Positions 48,191-56,841 of a DNA stretch of 64,000 nt are shown here, piece after piece. How positions within the stretch are numbered: position 1 is the stretch's first letter; each line of letters opens with the position of its first letter. The translations under genes and the position numbers were made by a program. A model generated the notes under the pieces. It was not told where the DNA came from and ran no database searches. It saw only the letters and a program-made list of their open reading frames with translations. The stretch comes from Citrifermentans bremense R1 (lineage in GTDB: Bacteria; Desulfobacterota; Desulfuromonadia; Geobacterales; Geobacteraceae): NCBI RefSeq assembly GCF_000426865.1, contig NZ_AUGE01000007.1:102184-166183 (forward strand), written 5' to 3'.

Positions 48191-48682
48191 TTAGCTGAAC
48201 AGGTTGTCGATATCGTCGTCGGTGATCTCGGCAAAGGGGAATTCGCTGTCGCCGCTTTTCTCCTTCTCCTCGCTCTTCTGCATCAGCCTGCCGAATATCG
48301 CCGAGAGTTCCTCCGAAGACTTCTTCACCCTGAGCCGCACCAGCCCCAACGAAGAGCGGGTATCGAACAGCACCACGAGAATGACCCTGCCGGCAACGAT
48401 GGAGATGTGGAGGTTGTCCTTCTCCCCCTCATGGAACAGGATGGAGAATTCCTTTTCGCCGATCAGTTTGGCCAAGCCTCCGGTGGCGGCGATGTTCCCG
48501 GCGGTGAGCGAAGCAAGCGAGGTGGTGTCGAAGCGCTCTGTTTCGCCGCAGCCGGTGATGAGCTGGCCGTTTTTGTCCACCAGGAAAATCACCTTGGCGT
48601 TTGCTTCCCGGAGAAGCTTTTCGATCACAGCGTTTATCTGCTTGAATTCCTCGTCGTACATAATCAACTGAGGATTCGCCAT
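48191..48682 (-). CDS. mglB: Roadblock/LC7 protein MglB
   Basis: A 163-residue Roadblock/LC7-domain protein. Residues about 10-130 give the alpha/beta fold (INAVIEKLLREANAKVIFLVDKNGQLI and IAATGGLAKLIGEKEFSILF). The C-terminal 35 residues are charged, with an acidic end. In Myxococcus MglB activates MglA's GTPase, and gene order mglB-mglA is kept here. The start ATG 48682 follows CCAAGGAG. Confidence 0.9.
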   Translation of the reverse strand: MANPQLIMYDEEFKQINAVIEKLLREANAKVIFLVDKNGQLITGCGETERFDTTSLASLTAGNIAATGGLAKLIGEKEFSILFHEGEKDNLHISIVAGRVILVVLFDTRSSLGLVRLRVKKSSEELSAIFGRLMQKSEEKEKSGDSEFPFAEITDDDIDNLFS

Positions 48683-48782
48683 GGGTGACTCCTTGGGGGG
48701 TACTGAATTTTTCCGCGAAAGCTATTCTATAACAGAAGCTATCAGCCATTTCAAGGTAATTGACCTCAGCAATAACCGCTTC

Positions 48783-50192
48783 TTACACGCCTGCAACCCG
48801 CTTCGCCGCCTCCAGGAGCCTGGCCACCAGCTCCGGTTCCCTCGCCTCGCTGTACAGCCTCAGCACCGGCTCTGTTCCCGAAAGGCGGATCAAAAGCCAC
48901 GCCCCGTCCTCCAGGATGTACTTGAAACCGTCGCTGAAGTTCGTCGCCGCCACACGGTGCCCGGCGATGACGTCGACGGCGTCGCCGCCCAGGCGCTCCA
49001 AGAGCCGCTGCTTCGCCGCCGCCGAGATGGGGACGTCGATGCGGCGGTAATAGAAGTGCCCTATCTCCTCCATGGTCTCCTCAAGGAGGGCCCGCAGCCC
49101 CTTGCCGCTCATGGCCATCGCCTCCAGAAGCAAGAGCGCCATCAAGATGCCGTCGCGCTCCGGGATGTGCCCCTTTACCCCGAGCCCGCCCGACTCCTCG
49201 CCACCCATCAGAATGTCGTGCTCCAGCATCACCTCGCAGATGTGCTTGAACCCGATCGGGGTCTCGAAGAGCTGCAGGCCATACTTTTCGGCCAGCCGGT
49301 CGATCATCTGAGTGGTCGAGACCGTCTTCACCACCCCTCCCCGCAAACCCTTCCTCTCGTAGAGGTGACGGAGCAGCACGGTGAAGATCCGGTGCGAGGA
49401 GAAGTATTTGCCCCGCTCGTCGACGGCGCCGATACGGTCGGCGTCGCCATCGAGAGCGAGTCCCACCTGGAAGAAACCGTCGGCGACCACCTGCGACAGC
49501 TCCCCCAGGTGCTCGGCGATCGGCTCGGGAGGATGGCCGCCAAAGGCAGGGTTCTCGCTGCCGTGAATCTCGACGACGCCGGGCAGCAGGCGCGGCAAAA
49601 GGCCGCACCCCGCGCCGAACATCGGGTCGACCACCGCCTTGATGCCGCTGGAGCGGATCAGCTCCAGATCGACGTACCTTGCCAGCTGCGCCAGATAGGG
49701 GGCGCAGGCATCGAAATATGCGATTTTTCCCGACTCCAGCCCCTCCGCCAGCGTTACCGCCTGCACCGGGCGCTTCTCCGCCATGTTGCGAGCCACCATC
49801 TGCTCCAGAACCTTCGTGGTGCTGGGCCTCGCCGAGCCCCCGAAGCCTTCCTTTATCTTGAAGCCGTTGTAACAGGGGGGGTTGTGGCTGGCGGTGATCA
49901 TGATTCCCGCGCCCGCCCCCCCCTCATGGACCGCCCAGGAGACGGCCGGAGTCGGGGCGTAGCTTTCGGAGAGGCGGGTCGCGATCCCGTTTGCCGCTGC
50001 GATCCCCGCTACCCTTTCGGCGAACTCCCGCGACAGGAAGCGCCTGTCGTATCCGACCACCAGCCCCTTTTGCGCCACTCCCTGCTCATGCATGTAATCC
50101 ATGGTGGCCTGCGCCACGAGGGATAGGTTCTCGAAGGTAAAGGTGTCCGCGATCACGCCGCGCCAACCGTCGGTACCGAATCGGATCTGCAA
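48783..50192 (-). CDS. Phosphoglucomutase/phosphomannomutase-family enzyme
   Basis: A 469-residue alpha-D-phosphohexomutase that moves phosphate between C6 and C1 of hexoses or hexosamines. The catalytic serine is Ser102 in TASHNPP. The metal loop is DGDADRI (about 238-244), the sugar-binding loop GEESGG (about 329-334), and the phosphate site RLSGTEP near 432. The start is TTG 50192, with GGAGGA nine bases upstream; no ATG is available before residue 31. Whether it prefers glucose, mannose or glucosamine cannot be told. Confidence 0.9.
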   Translation of the reverse strand: MQIRFGTDGWRGVIADTFTFENLSLVAQATMDYMHEQGVAQKGLVVGYDRRFLSREFAERVAGIAAANGIATRLSESYAPTPAVSWAVHEGGAGAGIMITASHNPPCYNGFKIKEGFGGSARPSTTKVLEQMVARNMAEKRPVQAVTLAEGLESGKIAYFDACAPYLAQLARYVDLELIRSSGIKAVVDPMFGAGCGLLPRLLPGVVEIHGSENPAFGGHPPEPIAEHLGELSQVVADGFFQVGLALDGDADRIGAVDERGKYFSSHRIFTVLLRHLYERKGLRGGVVKTVSTTQMIDRLAEKYGLQLFETPIGFKHICEVMLEHDILMGGEESGGLGVKGHIPERDGILMALLLLEAMAMSGKGLRALLEETMEEIGHFYYRRIDVPISAAAKQRLLERLGGDAVDVIAGHRVAATNFSDGFKYILEDGAWLLIRLSGTEPVLRLYSEAREPELVARLLEAAKRVAGV

Positions 50193-50350
50193 AGGTAGAA
50201 TCCTCCATATAAGCTAATGTTCGGCATTTTCCACAGCGATGGCTGCTCTGTCAACCTTTACTTGCCCTAATGCAATCCGAATTGGTTGACCGCCTGTTTC
50301 GATTGGCTTATAAATGGCCAATACAAATTTATCTGAAAGGGAGGAACTAC

Positions 50351-50929
50351 ATGCTGAAAAGAATCATGCTAATCGCGGTCCTGGTAATTTGCTTCGCCGG
50401 CAGCGCATTCGCTGCCGAAACAAAGAACCCGGTCGTGGTCATTGAGACCAGCCAGGGGAACGTGAAGGTGGAACTGTTCGAAAAGGAAGCTCCCTTGACC
50501 GTGAAGAACTTCCTGGAGTACGCGAAGAGCGGGTTCTACGAGGGGACCATCTTCCACAGGGTCATTCCCGGCTTCATGATCCAGGGCGGCGGGCTCACCA
50601 AGGACATCGCCCCCAAGGCGACCCGTGCACCCATCAAGAACGAGGCCAATAACGGCCTGAAGAACGACCGCGGGACCCTGGCAATGGCGCGTACCGGCAT
50701 GGTCGATTCGGCTACCTCGCAGTTCTTCATCAACGTCGTGAACAACGGCTTCCTGAACCACAACCCGGCCGGCGGCCAGAGAACCTTTGGCTACGCCGTA
50801 TTCGGCAAGGTGCTGGAAGGGATGGACGTGGTAGACAAGATCGCCGCCACCCCGACCGGGATCAAGAACGGCATGCCGGACGTCCCGGTGACGCCGGTAG
50901 TGATCCAGAGCGTAAAGGTAGTGAAGTAG
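50351..50929 (+). CDS. Exported cyclophilin-type peptidyl-prolyl isomerase
   Basis: A 192-residue protein with a signal peptide (about 1-22, ending SAFAAE) and a cyclophilin domain. The catalytic and binding residues are visible in [14 protein letters not shown] (about 73-86), [22 protein letters not shown] (about 115-136), and the FGKV segment. It catalyses proline isomerisation in the periplasm. The start ATG 50351 follows AAAGGGAGG. A terminator-like hairpin at 50932 follows directly. Confidence 0.93.
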   Translation: MLKRIMLIAVLVICFAGSAFAAETKNPVVVIETSQGNVKVELFEKEAPLTVKNFLEYAKSGFYEGTIFHRVIPGFMIQGGGLTKDIAPKATRAPIKNEANNGLKNDRGTLAMARTGMVDSATSQFFINVVNNGFLNHNPAGGQRTFGYAVFGKVLEGMDVVDKIAATPTGIKNGMPDVPVTPVVIQSVKVVK

Positions 50930-50931
50930 CA

Positions 50932-50960
50932 AAAAGGGGCGCCTCGCGGCGCCCCTTCTC
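50932..50960. terminator. Hairpin between convergent cyclophilin and ccsB genes
   Basis: The stem AAGGGGCGCC/GGCGCCCCTT with a TCGC loop, A-run on one side and TTCTC on the other. Confidence 0.7.
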
Positions 50961-50966
50961 ATTTCG

Positions 50967-51638
50967 TCATCTCCCCTTGCGCTGCGCTAGCAGCATCACG
51001 TTTCCCGCCATGAAGAACAGCGCCCCGAGAAGGGCCGCCCAGGCACCCGGCTCGCGGTGGATCTCGACGAGAGCCATCGGCACCGGGCTGAGCGCCACCT
51101 CTTTGAGGTAGATGCCGTACCCCTGGTGGAAGACCGGTTGGTTCGGCTGCACCTCCTCTATCCTTCCTTTTACCCGCAGCTGCGCGCGGTAGGAGCTGAG
51201 CATCCCCATCTGCCCCACCTCACCGGAGATCCTCTCCAACAGCACCTGGTCGCCGTCCGGAAAGCCGATCGTCCCTCCCTCCGTCAGCTGCATCTGCTGC
51301 TTATACCCTCCGTAAGAGGAGAAGAGGTGGGCGATCACGACGAGCAGGAATCCCGCGTGCATCAGGTGCGGAGCAATGCTGCGCCCCTTCTTCCTCAGGG
51401 CGTCGATGCTGCAAATAAGAGCGTTCAGGAAGAGGACGGCCAGAAAGACGATGCAGAGCCAGAGCCACCAGGAAAGCGAGAGCGGCGCCCGTTGCAGCCA
51501 GAAGAGAAGCGGCATCTCATTGATGCCCGACTCGCTGGCGCGGGTGAAAGAGCCGAGCGCCAGGGTGAGCATGACGCCTGTCATGAGCCACAGGCCGAGG
51601 TTGAGAGAAGTCAGAAAAGAGTATATGGGTTTCAGCAC
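50967..51638 (-). CDS. ResB/Ccs1-like cytochrome c biogenesis protein
   Basis: A 223-residue membrane protein of the System II cytochrome c maturation pathway. It has hydrophobic segments near residues 9-30, 50-75 and 88-108, a periplasmic domain, and a last helix before the basic end. It is shorter than classic ResB (over 400), a form seen in some deltaproteobacteria. I favour GTG 51638, seven bases after GGGAG; the frame extends to ATG 51665, which lies in the repeat region. It pairs with the ccsA gene upstream, but a cassette separates the two. Confidence 0.75.
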   Translation of the reverse strand: MLKPIYSFLTSLNLGLWLMTGVMLTLALGSFTRASESGINEMPLLFWLQRAPLSLSWWLWLCIVFLAVLFLNALICSIDALRKKGRSIAPHLMHAGFLLVVIAHLFSSYGGYKQQMQLTEGGTIGFPDGDQVLLERISGEVGQMGMLSSYRAQLRVKGRIEEVQPNQPVFHQGYGIYLKEVALSPVPMALVEIHREPGAWAALLGALFFMAGNVMLLAQRKGR

Positions 51639-51659
51639 TTTTACACTCCCAAAAGTCAA

Positions 51660-51770
51660 ATGCATCGCACGCGGATGACGCGGATAAAACGGATTATCGC
51701 GGATAAGACCTAAAGCTGGAGGGTTTAATCCGCCTTTATCCGCGTCATCCGTTCAATCCGTGTGCGATGC
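51660..51770. repeat. Flanking repeat A of the GxxExxY cassette
   Basis: A 111-base imperfect palindrome. The arms (GCATCGCAC..CGGATGACGCGGATAAA at the left; TTTATCCGCGTCATCCG then CCGTGTGCGATGC at the right) surround a short core with AAGACCTAAAGCTGGAG. About 90% identical, in the same orientation, to 52188-52299. The last residues and the stop codon (51745) of the GxxExxY gene lie within it. Confidence 0.85.
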
Positions 51771-52137
51771 CGTTGTTTGTAAAAATAATTCTTTTGAACT
51801 CCGGCTTCTTTCCGAAGTTCAGGAGCAACCCTACTTCTTTATTTGAAGCCTTGAGATAATTTGTTAGTTGCGCATAGTGCTCATTACGAATGGCTTCTGC
51901 AGCTTTAAGCTCCAGAATAATTACATCTTGAACTAAGACATCGGCAAAATAATCTCCAACCAGTATGCCGTCGTAGTAAACAGGAACCTGTATTTGCTGC
52001 TTCACCTCGAGCCCTAACTTCGTCAGCTCGATCGTGAGGGCGTTTTCGTAAACCTTCTCAAGAAACCCGAAGCCGAGAGTATTATAAACGTTGTAAAACG
52101 CGTTCAGTATCTTGTCAGTAATGCTTTCGTGAATCAT
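51745..52137 (-). CDS. GxxExxY-family protein (PD-(D/E)xK-like)
   Basis: A 130-residue protein named for the motif G24-FL-E27-KV-Y30. It has a PD-(D/E)xK-like site: Asp66 (YFADVLV), Glu76 and Lys78 (ILELKA), then Gln90. The fold is nuclease-like, but no activity is established for the family as far as I know. The start ATG 52137 follows GGGAGG. GC content is visibly lower than in its neighbours. It interrupts the ccsA-ccsB pair and is bracketed by two copies of a 111-base hairpin repeat, which encodes its C-terminal GIAHGLNG. Confidence 0.85.
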   Translation of the reverse strand: MIHESITDKILNAFYNVYNTLGFGFLEKVYENALTIELTKLGLEVKQQIQVPVYYDGILVGDYFADVLVQDVIILELKAAEAIRNEHYAQLTNYLKASNKEVGLLLNFGKKPEFKRIIFTNNGIAHGLNG

Positions 52138-52187
52138 TTCAACCTCCCGCAAGAGAAAGTAGAAAAGATTCTACCGTACAAATTCAG

Positions 52188-52299
52188 ATGCATCGCACAC
52201 GGATGACGCGGATAAAAAACGATTACCGCGGATAAGACCTAAAGCTGGAGTGTTTAATCCGCCTTTATCCGCGTCATCCGTTCAATCCGTGTGCTACGC
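52188..52299. repeat. Flanking repeat B of the GxxExxY cassette
   Basis: The second copy of the 111-base hairpin, upstream of the GxxExxY gene and three bases from the ccsA stop (52302). It differs from copy A at a few positions, mainly in the core and at the right tip (CTACGC instead of GCGATGC). Confidence 0.85.
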
Positions 52300-52301
52300 C
52301 T

Positions 52302-53018
52302 CTAAAAGCTATGCGAGCTACGCATCAGCAAGCTGACGCCAAGGTAGGTGAAAAGGGTCACGAAGAAACCGACGATCCCCATCCAGGCGAAGCCGCGGTC
52401 CCAGGACTGCCCCTTGAGGCGCAGGTGCAGGTAGAGCGAGTAGTAGACCCAGAGGATCGATGTCCAGAATTCCTTCGCGGTCCAAAGCCAGTAGGTTCCC
52501 CAGGCGTAATATCCCCAGATCCCCCCGGATATCATGGAAAGCGAGAAGAAGGTGTACCCCACCAACGCCGCCCGGTACTGCAGGTCCAGGACCTGCCTTT
52601 TCCCCTGCATCAGGAACACCACGCCGAAGAGCGCAGCGATACCGAAGAGGGCGTAGGCGAAGAAGGCAAGCGCCACGTGCAGTTCGAACCAGTAGGTGTC
52701 CAGGACGGGGGGAAGCGGCATGTTCAGCGTAGGGAAAGGTGTCGCCAGGAGCGCGAAGAGACCGGCGAAGACGCCGGTGCCCCAGGTGAAGAAGCGCTCG
52801 TTCGCGGCCGCGCGGGCGTAGACGAAGGGAAGCGCCATGAGTCCGATGGAGCTGGAGAAGAAGGCGAGGGTGTCCTGCGGCCCGATCAGCGGCAGCCTTC
52901 CGAGCGCGAGGCCGCGCGAGCCCAAGTACACAAGGCCGGCGGCGAGCGCTGCCAGGAACACGGGGCGCTTGAAAGAAGCGAGATAGAGGACCGCGGAGCT
53001 AATCAGAAGCCACTTCAT
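52302..53018 (-). CDS. ccsA: CcsA/ResC-like cytochrome c assembly protein
   Basis: A 238-residue inner-membrane protein with about seven or eight helices that handles heme for cytochrome c maturation (System II). The tryptophan-rich heme-handling signature is present as WGYYAWGTYWLWTAKEFWT (about 175-193), with Thr and Ala where the family normally has Asp-Pro (WDPKE). YLHLRLKG follows. The start ATG 53018 has GAGGG upstream; the 15 codons before it are not conserved. With the ResB-like gene it forms the maturation module. Confidence 0.85.
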   Translation of the reverse strand: MKWLLISSAVLYLASFKRPVFLAALAAGLVYLGSRGLALGRLPLIGPQDTLAFFSSSIGLMALPFVYARAAANERFFTWGTGVFAGLFALLATPFPTLNMPLPPVLDTYWFELHVALAFFAYALFGIAALFGVVFLMQGKRQVLDLQYRAALVGYTFFSLSMISGGIWGYYAWGTYWLWTAKEFWTSILWVYYSLYLHLRLKGQSWDRGFAWMGIVGFFVTLFTYLGVSLLMRSSHSF

Positions 53019-53100
53019 CACAAAACCCTCAAAACCATTAACAAGGAGAACATCTGATGACATCTGAGAAAAAACTAAAAGGAGAAAACCTTCAAACCTA

Positions 53101-53222
53101 AACCTTTAGCCACGGAGAAAATCTGAGAACTGTGAGAAGCAAAGCCTTTAAAGGTTTAACCCTTTCTTTTTGCTTCTCTCCGGTGTGCCTATGCTCAGAT
53201 TTCCTCAGATTTCCTCCTTGTG
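53101..53222. repeat. Imperfect inverted repeat with CCACGGAGAAAATCTGAG
   Basis: The spacer between def and ccsA holds AGCCACGGAGAAAATCTGAGA (first 20 bases at about 53107), GAGAAGCAAA on the left, and TTTGCTTCTCTCCG with CTCAGATTTCCTC on the right. The left unit matches the copy near 20025-20066. It appears to be a dispersed intergenic element. Confidence 0.5.
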
Positions 53223-53234
53223 AGAGGTTTGGTT

Positions 53235-53741
53235 TTACTTGTAGCTCTTCCGACGGAAGAGGCCGGTCTTCAGCGAGGCGATGCGGTCCAGGAACAGCAG
53301 ACCGTCCAGGTGGTCCAACTCGTGCTGTATGGCGACCGCCTCGAAGCCGGAGGCCTCGAACTCCCGGACGGTACCGTCGGGCTCGGTGAAGCGAAGCGTA
53401 AGCTCGGTAGAGCGCTCGACGTCGCCGGTGTAATCGGGGACACTCATGCAACCCTCGCGCATCACGGCGGCGCCGCTTCGGGCCAGGATCTCCGGGTTTA
53501 TCATCAACAGCAGCCCGTGGTTGTTGTCCTTGCCGTGACGGTTCTTGGAGACGTCGATGACGCAGACGCGCAGCGATACGCCGATCTGGGGGGAGGCGAC
53601 GCCGACGGAACCCGGCCCGGCATGCATGGTGTCCACAAGGTCGTCCACCAGCTGGCGCACCCAGTCGTCGATCTGTTCCACTACCTGGCAAGGGGTCTTC
53701 AGTATCTGGTTCGGGTAGGTGACTATATTTCGAACTGCCAT
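53235..53741 (-). CDS. def: Peptide deformylase
   Basis: Removes the formyl group from nascent proteins (168 residues). The three motifs are present: GVASPQIG (47-54, a variant of GxGxAAxQ with Pro before the Gln), EGCMS (96-100, metal ligand Cys98), and HELDH (140-144, His140, Glu141, His144). The start ATG 53741 is four bases after the stop of the ACT-domain gene, so the two are coupled. The frame upstream overlaps that gene. Confidence 0.96.
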   Translation of the reverse strand: MAVRNIVTYPNQILKTPCQVVEQIDDWVRQLVDDLVDTMHAGPGSVGVASPQIGVSLRVCVIDVSKNRHGKDNNHGLLLMINPEILARSGAAVMREGCMSVPDYTGDVERSTELTLRFTEPDGTVREFEASGFEAVAIQHELDHLDGLLFLDRIASLKTGLFRRKSYK

Positions 53742-53745
53742 ATCG

Positions 53746-54312
53746 TCAGAGCGAGACCGGTGTGATAAGCCGCACCGAAATCTCCACACTCAACTCCTTT
53801 TTCAGTTTTTCCAGCAGGTTGGTGACGTCTTCCACCGCCATACCGGTGGGAAGTGCCGCTTCCAGTACCAGCACGTAGACGGGCTCCTCGGGCGTCCCGA
53901 TCAGCTTGGTGTTGAGGTCGGCGATGCTCACGCCGCGGTCGGCGAGCTCGCGGGTGACGCGGTAGACGATGCCGGATTTGTCGCTGCCGTACACCGAGAT
54001 CAGGCAGAGCTCCCCTTCCGGTCCGCGGTAGCAGACCTCGTCTTCCTTCAAGGTCCGGATGAAGGCGGAAAGGCCCGTGTTGGCGTTCTTGGCCGCGAAC
54101 TCCGCCTCCAGCTGCTTCTTGGAGAAGGGCTTTTCGTGGGAAACGATCAGGATCATGGCGAACTCGCCCCCCAGCATGGTGCAGCTGGAGTCTTCCACGT
54201 TGCAGCCGAGCCTGTAGAGGACCTCGGAGGCGTCCGCGACGATGCCGGTGCGGTCCTTGCCGATGATGGTCACGGCGAAATGGGCCAAATTGGGCTTGCG
54301 GCAAAGGTTCAT
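53746..54312 (-). CDS. Tandem ACT-domain protein (GcvR-like)
   Basis: A 188-residue protein with two ACT domains: residues about 10-85 (VTIIGKDRTGIVADASEVLYRLG) and about 100-185 (SVYGSDKSGIVYRVTRELADRGV). This is the arrangement of the glycine-cleavage repressor GcvR. ACT domains bind amino acids, so it probably senses one. No DNA-binding motif is seen. The start ATG 54312 follows AGAAGGAG. Likely cotranscribed with def and perhaps ftsK upstream. Confidence 0.85.
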   Translation of the reverse strand: MNLCRKPNLAHFAVTIIGKDRTGIVADASEVLYRLGCNVEDSSCTMLGGEFAMILIVSHEKPFSKKQLEAEFAAKNANTGLSAFIRTLKEDEVCYRGPEGELCLISVYGSDKSGIVYRVTRELADRGVSIADLNTKLIGTPEEPVYVLVLEAALPTGMAVEDVTNLLEKLKKELSVEISVRLITPVSL

Positions 54313-54349
54313 TGTTTCTCCTTCTAGTTGTTCCCGAAGGTTCGATCCC

Positions 54350-56683
54350 TCAGATCTTATTGATAAATACTTCGCGCGGCTTACTGGTGCCGTCGGAGGG
54401 GCCGATGACCCCTTCCTGCTCCATCTTCTCGATGATGCGGGCGGCGCGGTTGTAGCCGATGCGCAGGCGGCGCTGGATCATGGAGATGGACGCCTGCTTC
54501 GCCTCGGCCACCAGTGCCAGCGCGTCGTCGTAGCGCTCGTCAAGCTCTTCCTCGTCGTCGCCTCCTCCCTTCTCGTCGGAGGCCTTCATCTCGAGGATCG
54601 ACTTCTCGTAAACCGGCTTCCCCTGCTTCTTGAGGAACTCGACCACGCGCTGCACCTCTGCGTCGGAGACGAAGGCGCCATGGGAGCGGAGCATCTTCGA
54701 GGTCCCCGGCGGGAGGAAGAGCATGTCCCCCGCACCCAGAAGCGACTCGGCGCCATTGCCGTCCAGGATGGTGCGCGAGTCGATCTTAGAGGAAACCTGG
54801 AAGGAGATCCTCGCCGGGAAGTTCGCCTTGATCAGACCGGTGATGACGTCGACCGACGGGCGCTGGGTGGCGAGGATCAGGTGGATTCCCGCGGCGCGCG
54901 CCATCTGCGCCAGCCGGGCGATGGATTCCTCGATCTCGCGGCCGGCGACCATCATCAGGTCGGCAAGCTCGTCGACGATGACCACGATGTAGGGGAGATG
55001 CCCGTGCTCCAGCTGGTCTTCCTTGGCCAGGAAGGCCTGGATCGCCGCCTCGCGCGCCTCCATGTCCTCCGGATCCTCGAGATGGTCTGCCTCCTCGATC
55101 TCCTCGACCACCACGGTCTCGCGCGCCTTGTTCTCGGCGACTTCCTTCTCTTCCCGCTCCAGCTCCCTGTTGTAGGAGTCGATGTTCCTGACCCCCTTGT
55201 CGGCCATGAGCCTGTAGCGGCGCCCCATCTCCTCGACCGCCCACTTGAGCGCGAGCGCCGCCTTCTTCGGGTTGGTGACCACCGGCAGCAAGAGGTGCGG
55301 GATACCCTCGTACACCGAGAGTTCCAGCATCTTGGGGTCGACCATGATGATCCGGACGTCGGTCGGGGTCGAGGTGTAGAGAAGCGAGAGGATCATGGTG
55401 TTGATCGCCACTGACTTGCCCGAACCCGTCGCGCCCGCGACCAGAAGATGCGGCATCTTGGCCAGATCGGTAACCAGCGGATTCCCCGCGATGTCCTTTC
55501 CGAGCGCCAGCGGGAGCTTCATCTTCCCCTTGTGGAACTCCTCCGAGTTGAAGATCTCCTTCAAGGAAACCATCTCCCGTTCGCGGTTGGGAAGCTCGAT
55601 ACCGACGACACCCTTGCCCGGAATCGGCGCCACGATGCGGATGGAATGGGCCTGGAGCGCCATGGTGAGGTCGTCCTGGAGCCCGGCGATGCGGCTTACC
55701 TTGATACCGGGGCCCGGGGAGAACTCGTACATGGTGATGACCGGGCCGGGGCAGATCTCCACCACCTCACCGTCGACGCCGAAGTCCTTCAGCTTCTTCT
55801 CCATGAGCTTGGCGTTCATGGTCAGGGTCTCGCGGTCCTGGCGCTTGCCCGCCTCGGGAACCGGATCGAGCAGGGAGAGCGGCGGGGTGCGGAAGTTCCC
55901 CTCCACCTTGATGAACTCGAACGCCTCCTGGACCGGCGCGGTCTTCTTCTCGTCCTGCTTCTTCTCCTTCTTCACGTTCGGGGCGGGAACCGGCGGCGCA
56001 ACCACGGCCGGCTTTATCACCGGCGCCGCATGAGGCTTCGTCTTCTCCCCTTTATCCCCCTTCTCCTTCTTCTCCGCCGCGAGTTCCTTATTCAGCGCCT
56101 GGCGCTGCTTGTGCTTCGCCCACCGCTCCTTCAGCGCCGTCACCCACCAGTTGGCGAAGAGGACGAAGGAGAAACGGGACAGGAGCATGGCGGAGGCCGC
56201 CAGCATAGGGAGGAGGATAAGGAGCGCCCCGAACTTCCCGAAGCCGCGCTTCAAAAGGTCCGCGCTTTGGTAGCCGACGAAGCCACCGCTGGGAACCCTC
56301 TGCCCCAGGAACTCGGTGAACTGCAGGTTGAAGGCGAAGAGCCCCGACACCGAGACCACGAGCAGGACGAAGCCGACTCCCTTATAGCGGCGCCACCGGA
56401 TCGGGTCCGGCCCGAAGGCCCGGTAGGTCAGGTAGATGAGAGTGCAGGGGAAAATATAAGAGGCGAGCCCGAAGAGTTGCAGGAAAACGTCCGCCAACTG
56501 CGCGCCGAAGCGTCCCCCGAGGTTATGGGTCTGCATCGAGGTGGACACGCTGTTGAAAGAGAGGTCCTCCCCGTTGAACGAGGCGAGAGCGACGCTAAGG
56601 AAGATCCCGGCGACGGCGAACGCCATCCCCTTCATCTCCTTCGTCACTTTCTCTTTCTTTTCTATCTTCTCGTCTGTCGCCAT
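54350..56683 (-). CDS. ftsK: DNA translocase FtsK
   Basis: A 777-residue septal DNA pump that clears and resolves chromosome termini. Four transmembrane helices lie in residues about 20-190, followed by a Lys/Pro/Ala-rich linker (about 195-260). The motor has Walker A GATGSGKS (about 414-421) and Walker B VVIVDELADLM. The gamma winged-helix domain is at the C-terminus (LVAEAKQASISMIQRRLRIGYNRAA, about 705-729), which reads KOPS sites. An acidic, Glu-rich insert at about 510-550 within the motor is longer than usual. Start ATG 56683. Confidence 0.96.
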   Translation of the reverse strand: MATDEKIEKKEKVTKEMKGMAFAVAGIFLSVALASFNGEDLSFNSVSTSMQTHNLGGRFGAQLADVFLQLFGLASYIFPCTLIYLTYRAFGPDPIRWRRYKGVGFVLLVVSVSGLFAFNLQFTEFLGQRVPSGGFVGYQSADLLKRGFGKFGALLILLPMLAASAMLLSRFSFVLFANWWVTALKERWAKHKQRQALNKELAAEKKEKGDKGEKTKPHAAPVIKPAVVAPPVPAPNVKKEKKQDEKKTAPVQEAFEFIKVEGNFRTPPLSLLDPVPEAGKRQDRETLTMNAKLMEKKLKDFGVDGEVVEICPGPVITMYEFSPGPGIKVSRIAGLQDDLTMALQAHSIRIVAPIPGKGVVGIELPNREREMVSLKEIFNSEEFHKGKMKLPLALGKDIAGNPLVTDLAKMPHLLVAGATGSGKSVAINTMILSLLYTSTPTDVRIIMVDPKMLELSVYEGIPHLLLPVVTNPKKAALALKWAVEEMGRRYRLMADKGVRNIDSYNRELEREEKEVAENKARETVVVEEIEEADHLEDPEDMEAREAAIQAFLAKEDQLEHGHLPYIVVIVDELADLMMVAGREIEESIARLAQMARAAGIHLILATQRPSVDVITGLIKANFPARISFQVSSKIDSRTILDGNGAESLLGAGDMLFLPPGTSKMLRSHGAFVSDAEVQRVVEFLKKQGKPVYEKSILEMKASDEKGGGDDEEELDERYDDALALVAEAKQASISMIQRRLRIGYNRAARIIEKMEQEGVIGPSDGTSKPREVFINKI

Positions 56684-56706
56684 AGTCTAAAAATCCGTTA
56701 GTTGCG

Positions 56707-56835
56707 ATTCAACGTTCAACGTTCGATGCTGGACGTCTGTAGGTAGCTCATTTCTCCTGGCTTGGGACAGCACCGTACGAAGGTTCACGCCAGAGGCAGA
56801 ATTCAACGTTGAACATTGAACCTAGAACGTTGAAC
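56707..56835. repeat. Inverted-repeat element built on TTCAACGTT, ftsK-RNase J spacer
   Basis: TTCAACGTTCAACGTTC on the left (56708-56724) and TTCAACGTTGAACATTGAAC with AACGTTGAAC on the right (56802-56835) flank a central stretch. It is the same family as 8068-8147. Confidence 0.65.
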
Positions 56836-56841
56836 GGGTTC

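Noticed and set aside
53054..53363. Open frames covering the def-ccsA spacer
   Set aside because: They are shadows of def joined to an AT-rich repeat; no family features.
54336..54350. GGTTCGATCCC, similar to a tRNA T-loop
   Set aside because: No acceptor stem, anticodon arm or D-arm can be drawn around it; it lies in the short gap before ftsK's end.
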